Shown in pieces: positions 7,936 through 13,472 of a stretch of 13,472 nucleotides of DNA; position 1 is the stretch's first letter; every line of letters begins with the position of its first letter. Location of the stretch: NCBI GenBank assembly GCA_031271325.1, contig JAISVY010000051.1, positions 1 to 13,472 on the forward strand. Direction: 5' to 3'. The notes below the pieces were generated by a model. The model was given only the letters and a program-made list of their open reading frames with translations. It was not told where the DNA came from and did not search any database. The DNA comes from Oscillospiraceae bacterium. GTDB lineage: Bacteria > Bacillota > Clostridia > Oscillospirales > UBA929. Position numbers and translations under genes: made by a program.

Positions 7936-8027
7936 CAATGGACAATTAGGAAGCGTAGGGCGCGACGACCCCGGCGCGCCGCCGGTTTCACGCTTCGCTT
8001 TCAAGCCGGAGCGGGCAATTTTCAACA
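7887..8027. mobile_element. Miniature inverted-repeat element (MITE-like), 141 bases
   Basis: TGTTGAAAATTGC at 7887-7899 is repeated exactly in inverted orientation at 8015-8027 (GCAATTTTCAACA). The interior contains ACAATTGACAGTTGACAATG (7921-7940), a short-period motif that I know as part of dispersed repeats in Firmicutes genomes. On the other strand it encodes the familiar string NCQLSIVHC. A GC-rich block, CGTAGGGCGCGACGACCCCG, follows (7954-7973). The first half differs from its surroundings in being AT-rich. No transposase fits inside and no clear target duplication is visible. It covers the end of one gene and stops just before the ribosome site of the next. Confidence 0.6.
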
Positions 8028-8038
8028 TGCCAATCTGT

Positions 8039-8044
8039 GAGGTG
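8039..8044 (+). promoter_or_regulatory. Ribosome binding site of the PAAR-like gene
   Basis: GAGGTG lies 5 bases before ATG 8050. It sits 12 bases beyond the end of the inserted element, so the insertion left translation initiation of the PAAR-like gene intact. Confidence 0.6.
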
Positions 8045-8049
8045 AATGT

Positions 8050-8439
8050 ATGGGATTCGGCGTTTTTGGCGGGGCGGTGCTCAAATGCCCGTTCGGAGCC
8101 GCGCCTTCGGTGCTCAATGTGCTGCCGCTCAACAAGACCGTCAATATGCTGCCGATGGCGAACATCATGGACAACAAGCCGATTGTAAACATCCTGCCGT
8201 TTGTGACGTGCAACTCGGCGGCGAACCCCGCGGTGGCGGCGGCGACCGCCGCCGCTATGGGAGTGCTGACGCCGATGCCCTGCGTTCCGGTCACCGCCGC
8301 GCCGTGGTCGCCGGGCTCCAGAACGGTCACGGTCGGAGGACAGCCCGCTCTGACCGATTCCTCGAAATGCCAGTGCGCGTGGGGCGGCGTGATCACGATT
8401 CAATTCGCCGGGCAGGTCACAGTTATGGTAGGGGGGTAA
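8050..8439 (+). CDS. DUF4280 PAAR-like spike tip protein
   Basis: The product is 129 residues, typical for DUF4280. It forms the sharpened tip on the spike of contractile systems and is the first part to touch the target membrane. Family features are all present: LKCPFGAAPSVLNVLP at 11-26, PMANIMDNKPIVNI at 35-48, the alanine-rich ANPAVAAATAAAMG at 58-71, W86-S-P-G, GGQPAL at 96-101, and SKCQCAWGGVITI at 105-117. Cysteines at 13, 54, 78, 107 and 109 could bind a metal at the apex, as known for PAAR tips, though the ligands are not proven here. There is no C-terminal extension, so no effector is fused to the tip. The gene ends three bases before the next start. Confidence 0.92.
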   Translation: MGFGVFGGAVLKCPFGAAPSVLNVLPLNKTVNMLPMANIMDNKPIVNILPFVTCNSAANPAVAAATAAAMGVLTPMPCVPVTAAPWSPGSRTVTVGGQPALTDSSKCQCAWGGVITIQFAGQVTVMVGG

Positions 8440-8442
8440 CGT

Positions 8443-11172
8443 ATGGGTTCCTCCGGGTTCGGACAGACGGGCAAACGGGAAGCGAAGCGGCGCGGGTTTT
8501 TCTCCCCACGCTTCACCGCGTTTCTGTTGTGCGTAACGGCGCTGATTGCCGCGTTTAACGCGTGGCTGCTCTTTTCGGAGCTGCGTCCCGTTGACAGTAC
8601 GGTGGAGCGCCTGATCGCGGAACACGGCACGGTTTACGACCTCCTCGACAGGGGAAACGGTACGCTGCTGCTGCGGGAAATCACGCCGGACGGCACGCTT
8701 CGGGCGCTTGTGCCGTTTTCGAAGAACGACCCCAAAAGAACCGTACACATCATCGCCGAGCATAACGGGCTTGTGTATCTGAGCATCAGCGAGCTTCCCT
8801 ACGCGTCGCAGACGCAGCCCGTCAACAGCATCGCCGTCTGCGACATGAAAACGGTGCGCACGCTCTGCGAAATACAGCCGCAGAGCGATGAAAGCTGGCT
8901 CGCCGTTATAAAAAACGCGTCGGGCGGCGGCATATATTTCTGCGATGTCAACGAGAACACGCAAAAACTGACCGTCTTCCGCGCGGACACAGAGAGCGGG
9001 GCGTTACAGGAGCGGGGCAGCCTGCCCCTGCCGTTCGCGCCGTCGCAGTTTACGGTCACCGACAGCGGCGTCTTATACGCCCTGTCCCAAGATTCCCGGA
9101 TATTCCGCGCTGTCGCGGGAGAATGGGCACCGATCTACCGGCCGCCGCCCGGAACGGCGGCAGCGCGGTTCTCCCATGCGGGCGATACGCTGTATATCTT
9201 CGCTGTGAATCCCGAAAAGGGAGACAGCGTCCTCCGCCTCGCCCCGGGCGCGGCGTCGTTTGAGACGCTCCGGGACGGTATCCGAGATGTATACGGTTTC
9301 GCCGCCCGGAACGGCGGCACATGGGCGGCGTTCACGAAAGAGGGAGGATACCGCGTTTTCGTGTCGGGGCGGGAACACAGCTACTCTTCGCTCACCGTGC
9401 CGCCGCGCTTTCTGGCAGTCTCTCTCTTGACGACCCTGCCGGAAGCGGCGGCTTTCATCCTGCTGATGCTGGGCATCCGTTATATTTTGCGGAAGCGCCG
9501 GATGGGTTTGATTTTGAAGCTGACGCTCACGATCGTCCCGATTTTCGCCGCCGGAACCGCCGTGATCATCCTGCTCTCGTCACGGCAGACACGGGAGTTG
9601 ATGACGGACAGCGTCCGTTCCGCGATCCTGTTCGGCGCGCGGGAGGTAGCCTCCGAAATCGACGCGGCGCGTTTTGCAAAAATGAATTGGGACGACCCGT
9701 TTTCTTCCGAATATTTTTTACAGCTCCGCCAAAAAATCCGCGAACGCTCGGGCAGCGAGGAACGCGCCGTGTATGACGCGGCAGGACGCGCCGAACGGCG
9801 TTCGGTGAGGTTTATCAACTACTGGCTGTATCGCGTGGACGGAGACGGCATTTTCACGGCGGCTTGCGACAACTCGGTAATCAATTTGGACATGGAGTAT
9901 TTCGGAACGCTCTCGAAGGGGGAAGCGCGGGAAACCTTTTTGGAGCGCCGTAACGTTCCGGTTTTCCTGCGGGAGTACGACAAGTACGACGAAGACATAT
10001 GGCTCTCCCTGATGATTCCGATTCTGAACGGCGAGACGCTGGTCGGCGTGCTGGAGGTCAGCACCCCGGAATGGGAAATCACCGCCGACATACAAAGCGT
10101 CATCAGCCAGATGATACGCCTTTGCCTCTGCGTGCTGCTGGCGCTGATCGGCGCGCTCGCCGCCGTGCTTGCCGTGATTCTGCGTGCGCTCGGCAAACTG
10201 CGGCGCGGCGCGGTATCAATCGCGGACGGCGATTACACGTCGCGCTTGACGGTGCGCAATATGGACGAGACGGGCGACATCGCCCGCGCGTTCAACAGCA
10301 TGGCCGCTTCGGTGGGGAGCGCCGTCAAGGAGATACAGGCGGTCAGCGACGGTTACAGCCGGTTCGTTCCGCGCGAAATGCTCTCGATTTTGCAAAAAGA
10401 GTCTATCCGGGACGTGCGGGCTTCCGACGCGATTCAGACAAAAGCCATGTTTTTACTGCTGATGACCGAGAGCTTTGACCGGCATGCCGACCATCTGGAC
10501 GCGCTGAACCGCTTTTACGCGCGCTTGCTGCCGGTGCTGAGCGCGCACGGCGGCGTGGCGGAGCGTTTCAACAGCCGCGAGCTTCGCGCCCTGCTGGATT
10601 GCCCGCCCGGAGAAGCGGCGGATACGGCTCTCGCCATGCTGGCGGCGGTCAACCGGCTGAACGAATCGGCGTCAGACGGGGGGTACGGCGCGATCGAATG
10701 CAGCATTCTGTTGGCGTACGCGGATTCGTTTTTGGGCGTGGCCGGCGACGGCGCGCGCCTGAATATGACGCTGTTTTCGCGCTTCTCCCATAAAACGGAT
10801 GACATCCGCAAAGCCGGTCTGCTGTACGGATGCCGCCTGATGGTGGAACAGGAGGCGTTTGAGGCGCTTGGAGACGGGCCCCGTTACCGCGTCCGCAAGC
10901 TCGGGCGGATTCGCGACGGCGGCGCGACGCGCGGTCTGTATGACTTCTACGACGGCGATACGCCCGAACAGATTCAAAAGAAAGACGCTTCACGGGAGGC
11001 GTTCAATCAGGCTGTGGACTTCTATTACAATGCGGAATACGAAAAAGCCCGCGCCCTGTTTATGGGGATCCTGAAGCGCCGCCAGGACGACCCCTCCTCG
11101 CGGGAATACTTAAAACAGAGCCACGCGCGGCTGACAACCGGCGCTCCGCCGGATGTGCTGTTTACCGTATAG
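8443..11172 (+). CDS. Multi-pass membrane sensor protein with HAMP and degenerate class III adenylate cyclase domain
   Basis: The product is 909 residues, with ATG 8443 preceded by GGGGGG (8431-8436). Order of parts: transmembrane segment 24-44; an extracytoplasmic beta-rich region to about 320 that may be a propeller; membrane segments near 323-349 and 356-381; an extracytoplasmic sensor-like region to about 555; a membrane segment at 557-580; HAMP at about 578-628 (VSIADGDYTSRL, DETGDIARAFNSMA). A cyclase-like domain follows from YSRFVPREMLSILQKESI (638 on). Aligning by eye with spirochaete- or cyanobacteria-type cyclases, the first metal aspartate (F-S-D-I-R) is Met674, the second (G-D-A) is Arg712, and the transition-state Asn and Arg are His783 and Asp787. 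It is therefore probably a pseudo-cyclase. Residues about 850-900 form a TPR-like tail normal for this cyclase group. It may sense a stimulus and signal to the particle; that is inference. Confidence 0.82.
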   Translation: MGSSGFGQTGKREAKRRGFFSPRFTAFLLCVTALIAAFNAWLLFSELRPVDSTVERLIAEHGTVYDLLDRGNGTLLLREITPDGTLRALVPFSKNDPKRTVHIIAEHNGLVYLSISELPYASQTQPVNSIAVCDMKTVRTLCEIQPQSDESWLAVIKNASGGGIYFCDVNENTQKLTVFRADTESGALQERGSLPLPFAPSQFTVTDSGVLYALSQDSRIFRAVAGEWAPIYRPPPGTAAARFSHAGDTLYIFAVNPEKGDSVLRLAPGAASFETLRDGIRDVYGFAARNGGTWAAFTKEGGYRVFVSGREHSYSSLTVPPRFLAVSLLTTLPEAAAFILLMLGIRYILRKRRMGLILKLTLTIVPIFAAGTAVIILLSSRQTRELMTDSVRSAILFGAREVASEIDAARFAKMNWDDPFSSEYFLQLRQKIRERSGSEERAVYDAAGRAERRSVRFINYWLYRVDGDGIFTAACDNSVINLDMEYFGTLSKGEARETFLERRNVPVFLREYDKYDEDIWLSLMIPILNGETLVGVLEVSTPEWEITADIQSVISQMIRLCLCVLLALIGALAAVLAVILRALGKLRRGAVSIADGDYTSRLTVRNMDETGDIARAFNSMAASVGSAVKEIQAVSDGYSRFVPREMLSILQKESIRDVRASDAIQTKAMFLLLMTESFDRHADHLDALNRFYARLLPVLSAHGGVAERFNSRELRALLDCPPGEAADTALAMLAAVNRLNESASDGGYGAIECSILLAYADSFLGVAGDGARLNMTLFSRFSHKTDDIRKAGLLYGCRLMVEQEAFEALGDGPRYRVRKLGRIRDGGATRGLYDFYDGDTPEQIQKKDASREAFNQAVDFYYNAEYEKARALFMGILKRRQDDPSSREYLKQSHARLTTGAPPDVLFTV

Positions 11173-11176
11173 GAGG
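11171..11176 (+). promoter_or_regulatory. Ribosome binding site deciding the ATPase start
   Basis: A perfect AGGAGG overlaps the preceding stop codon and lies 9 bases before ATG 11186. It supports that start over the upstream in-frame codon at 11153. Confidence 0.75.
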
Positions 11177-11185
11177 TTCGCCGGA

Positions 11186-13069
11186 ATGACCGAATACCTG
11201 ATCAGGCAGTTGTCGCCGCTGCGCTGGGCGCTGTGCGCGTACTCGCCCGACGCCGCGCCGCTGTTGGGTATAGAAAACCCGCCGGACGGCGGCGGGGCCT
11301 GGGAGGCGTACATCGCCGAGACGGGCGAAACCGAGGAGGAAGCCGGGACGCTTCGCGATCTGCGCGTGACCCTGCACCTGGACGCGTTTCTGGATTTTAC
11401 GGTGAGGCTGGCGCTGGCGGCGGAACTGCTGCCGGAAATTCACGCCGCGTTGAACTCGTTGGGAGGTCTTACGCAGAAGTTGGCGTTCGGGCTGTTTTCC
11501 GCTTCGCCGAAAGAAGCGGTAAGCTGGAAAATCCTTTGGCGGCGCCGGCAGGAGACCGTACGTCTGCTTTTCGGCGATACGGAAGGCCGGCTGCGCCTGC
11601 GCCCGGTCGTGTTTGATTACCTGTTGGGCGAAGCGCGTCCGCCGGCACCGTGCGGCGTTCTCGCACCCGGCGGAGCGCCGCCCGCGCCGCTGGCGCACAG
11701 CGGCATCCCGCGCCGTATCGAGCTTCAACTCGCGGAAAGACCGCGCGGCAATATGTTTTGCCTGACCGGCGCGAAGGGTTCGGGGCGTAAGTATTGGCTG
11801 ATGAGGTATCTGGACGGGTGCGGAGGCGCCTGTATCCGGGTCCGGCCGGAGGATGTGACCAAAGAACACTTCGCGGACATCGGGGCGTTCTTGGTTCTCA
11901 CCGGGGCTTTTTTATACGTTGAAACCCAAGACAAAACAGCGCCGGGCGCGCTGATCCGCGGCGTAAAGCCCGCGAACGTGTTTATCGCCTGCTTTGAGGA
12001 TGAGCCTCTGCCGGCGGCGGAAGAGGGGTACACGGCCGTTCCGCTCCAAACGCCGGTTCTCGGTTACGCGGAACGGCTGGCCGTATGGAACGCGTGTCTG
12101 CCGGAGACGCCGGAGGTGCGCGCGGCTGCCTCGCGTTACCGCTTCACGGTGGGGCAGATTCTGGACGCGAGCCGCTTTATAAAAGAAGGCGCCGGCAACA
12201 ACGGCCAAACCGCCGCAGCCCTGCACGCGGCGTGTAAGCGGCAGCTTACGCATGAGCTGCATAAGTTGTCGCAAAAAACGCGGCAGCGTTACACATGGAA
12301 CGACCTGATTCTGCCGCCCCGGCAGATAGAGTTGCTGCGCCATATACGCGACCGCGTTCTCTGCGGTGAAACCGTGCTGCCGCAAGGCTTGAACACAGGC
12401 GTCCGCGCGCTGTTCTCAGGTCCGCCCGGTACGGGCAAGACGATGGCGGCGCAAATTCTCGCGCGGGAACTGGATATGGAGATGTACACGGTGAACCTCT
12501 CGGCGCTGGTGAGCAAATATATCGGCGAGACGGAGAAGAACCTCGAAGCCGTGTTTACCGAGGCGGCTAAAAGCGCGGGCATTTTGTTCTTCGACGAAGC
12601 GGACGCGCTGTTCGGCAAACGCGGCGAGCAGAAAGACAGCCACGACAAATACGCCAATATGCAGACGGCGTATCTCTTGCAGCGTTTTGAGAGTTACGGC
12701 GGCGTTGCGCTGCTCGCGACCAACCTCACATCCAACCTCGACCCTGCGTTTCTGAGGCGCGTGCAGGTGCGGGTGGACTTCCCCGCGCCGGACGCGGATA
12801 TGCGCCGTTTGCTTTGGGAAAGCGTGCTGAAAAGTTCCCGAATACCGCCGCGCGACGACGTTGACACGCGTTTTCTGGCCGGGACGTTTGAACTGACCGG
12901 CTCGGCGATCCGAAATATCGTGCTGACCGCCGCGTTTATGGCCGCCGCCAAAGAGGGCGAAATTGGCATGAGGGAGCTGATCCGGGCGGTCTCTCTGGAG
13001 TACGCGAAACTGGACAAGGTGCTTACGCCGCGCGAACTGGGGGATTACGGGGAACTTCTGGAAGCGTGA
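11186..13069 (+). CDS. AAA+ ATPase of contractile injection systems (Afp15/Pvc15-type)
   Basis: The product is 627 residues. The C-terminal half is a complete AAA+ module: Walker A GPPGTGKT at 412-419, Walker B ILFFDEAD at 466-473 with the catalytic Glu471, sensor 1 Asn513 in LLATN, arginine fingers at 524-525 (FLRRVQVRVDFPAP), and a sensor 2 helix with GSAIRNIVL. The SKYIGETEKNL segment after Walker A is typical of the FtsH/Cdc48-like AAA clade. The N-terminal half holds a second, decayed nucleotide fold: GAKGSGRK at 195-202 resembles Walker A with the lysine displaced. This two-part layout is usual for the ATPase found in nearly all eCIS clusters, where the Afp/PVC version is needed for particle assembly or stability. 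It is the last gene of the cluster in this window. Confidence 0.93.
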   Translation: MTEYLIRQLSPLRWALCAYSPDAAPLLGIENPPDGGGAWEAYIAETGETEEEAGTLRDLRVTLHLDAFLDFTVRLALAAELLPEIHAALNSLGGLTQKLAFGLFSASPKEAVSWKILWRRRQETVRLLFGDTEGRLRLRPVVFDYLLGEARPPAPCGVLAPGGAPPAPLAHSGIPRRIELQLAERPRGNMFCLTGAKGSGRKYWLMRYLDGCGGACIRVRPEDVTKEHFADIGAFLVLTGAFLYVETQDKTAPGALIRGVKPANVFIACFEDEPLPAAEEGYTAVPLQTPVLGYAERLAVWNACLPETPEVRAAASRYRFTVGQILDASRFIKEGAGNNGQTAAALHAACKRQLTHELHKLSQKTRQRYTWNDLILPPRQIELLRHIRDRVLCGETVLPQGLNTGVRALFSGPPGTGKTMAAQILARELDMEMYTVNLSALVSKYIGETEKNLEAVFTEAAKSAGILFFDEADALFGKRGEQKDSHDKYANMQTAYLLQRFESYGGVALLATNLTSNLDPAFLRRVQVRVDFPAPDADMRRLLWESVLKSSRIPPRDDVDTRFLAGTFELTGSAIRNIVLTAAFMAAAKEGEIGMRELIRAVSLEYAKLDKVLTPRELGDYGELLEA

Positions 13070-13076
13070 TCATAAA

Positions 13077-13097
13077 GCGGTCTGTGCGCCGGACCGC
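13077..13097. other. GC-rich hairpin after the ATPase gene
   Basis: GCGGTC at 13077-13082 pairs with GACCGC at 13092-13097 around a nine-base loop, eight bases after the ATPase stop. No run of T follows, so it is not a convincing intrinsic terminator. It may slow polymerase or protect the mRNA end. Confidence 0.3.
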
Positions 13098-13102
13098 GCC
13101 GG

Positions 13103-13340
13103 CGTGTGTTCGGATCCATCGTAAACGGAGTTATGCGATTCAATGAATGCGGCAAGATCGCAGAGGATGCGTTCCTCCGCGTTTGTGCGTTCCGATATAT
13201 GGCAATCACGTTTTCACGGTCACATCATCCGCAACGAAGCCGATTATCAGCGCATTTGTCAATACATTGATAAAAATCCTGCAAAATGGCAGGAAGATCG
13301 GTATGATTACATTCTGATAAGGCTGCTAAAATTTGCATAA
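13103..13340 (+). pseudogene. Remnant of a REP-associated tyrosine transposase (RAYT, IS200-like Y1 family)
   Basis: Two pieces in different frames are recognisable. The first (13103-13168) reads RVFGSIVNGVMRFNECGKIAED, minus its last residues the usual segment of RAYT proteins with the L-F-G-x-I-x-N-G-x-M-x-L-N-x-x-G pattern. The second (13191-13340) reads DIWQSRFHGHIIRNEADYQR and then ICQYIDKNPAKWQEDRY, the C-terminal signature of the same family. The central part, which would carry the catalytic His-x-His (HUH) motif, and the N-terminus are missing, so no active enzyme can be made. The 65-codon open frame from 13143 is therefore not a real gene of its own. The sequence becomes AT-rich here, unlike the cluster. 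Confidence 0.7.
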
Positions 13341-13472
13341 ATGAATTTGAAACCCGCTCCCATCGGAAAAAATTTGACTTTCCCCAAAAACATAGCGATA
13401 AAGCCAGTGTAAGCATTGCAAACACAGGGCAACCTGTGGATTGAAAAATAAAATATTTGGCAAAAAAGAGGT
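13341..13472. other. AT-rich region after the transposase remnant, no gene seen
   Basis: No supported coding region is seen on either strand. The base composition differs sharply from the preceding 13 kb. The end, AAAAAAGAGGT, could be a ribosome site for a gene starting just beyond the window, but no start codon is included. I see no convincing promoter. Confidence 0.4.
13423..13438. repeat. Short perfect hairpin with a GCAA loop
   Basis: CACAGG at 13423-13428 and CCTGTG at 13433-13438 pair exactly around GCAA, a GNRA-type tetraloop. RAYT transposases are known to act on short REP hairpins beside their genes, so this could be a leftover REP unit. There is only one copy in the window, and a chance hairpin is equally possible. 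Confidence 0.3.

Noticed and set aside
7925..7961. Promoter inside the miniature element
   Set aside because: Two consensus TTGACA boxes occur (7925-7930 and 7932-7937), but at 16-18 bases downstream only GC-rich text such as TAGGGC is found, with no acceptable -10 box.
8050..8439. PAAR-like protein fused to a toxin domain
   Set aside because: The frame ends right after the DUF4280 domain, with no extension, and the next gene begins three bases later with an unrelated membrane protein.
11153..11185. Earlier in-frame start of the ATPase at 11153
   Set aside because: It would overlap the sensor gene, and a perfect AGGAGG stands at the right distance from ATG 11186.
13077..13097. Intrinsic terminator after the ATPase gene
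   Set aside because: The hairpin is real on paper, but no T-run follows it.
13143..13340. Independent 65-residue protein gene
   Set aside because: Its second half is the C-terminal signature of RAYT transposases and its first third is out-of-frame text of the same remnant, so it is a broken gene.
1..13472. CRISPR array, tRNA or rRNA gene
   Set aside because: No regularly spaced direct repeats with unique spacers and no recognisable tRNA or rRNA segments were seen. The only regular repeats are the MORN codons.

Overview
The window is the 3' part of a gene cluster for a contractile injection system, a phage-tail-like particle of the extracellular (eCIS, Afp/PVC-type) class. The DNA is strongly GC-rich, and eleven genes lie head to tail on the + strand from position 1 to 13069. 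They mostly overlap by 4 to 38 bases or sit within 30 bases of each other, so they probably form one transcription unit whose promoter is upstream of the window. Sheath, tube, spike hub and tape-measure genes are not here and would be expected upstream. The host is probably a GC-rich member of the Firmicutes, perhaps close to Oscillospirales. That is an inference from a miniature repeat and a REP-associated transposase remnant of types I associate with that group. No rRNA or other marker settles it, and spirochaetes remain an alternative.

Layout. Positions 1-3405 hold the baseplate: two consecutive baseplate J-like proteins (the arrangement of Afp11/Afp12), the first cut by the window edge, then a tail protein with a P2 gpI-like domain. 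Positions 3368-4639 encode a composite protein with a conserved N-terminal domain, a proline-rich linker and a C-terminal Ig-like domain. Positions 4636-6700 encode two single-pass membrane proteins: one with a protein-kinase-like fold that has lost catalytic residues (resembling EssB of type VII secretion), the other with five to six MORN repeats. Positions 6731-8439 hold a DUF4255 (Afp16/Pvc16-like) protein, an unrecognised protein and a DUF4280 PAAR-like spike tip. Positions 8443-11172 encode a large multi-pass membrane protein with HAMP and class III adenylate-cyclase-like domains, in which the metal-binding and transition-state residues are all substituted. Positions 11186-13069 encode an AAA+ ATPase of the Afp15/Pvc15 type.

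Two mobile-DNA traces are present. A 141-base element with 13-base terminal inverted repeats (7887-8027) sits over the 3' end of the unrecognised gene and supplies its last codons and stop. A REP-associated transposase remnant in two frames (13103-13340) lies just past the ATPase gene, where the sequence becomes AT-rich.

The baseplate proteins, PAAR tip, DUF4255 protein and ATPase are the standard assembly kit. The unusual part is the set of three membrane-anchored proteins built from signalling folds (pseudokinase, MORN, pseudo-cyclase), co-encoded with the baseplate. This suggests a particle docked to, or controlled from, the cytoplasmic membrane rather than simply released by lysis. That is an inference. 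No effector, toxin or lysis gene is visible in the window.
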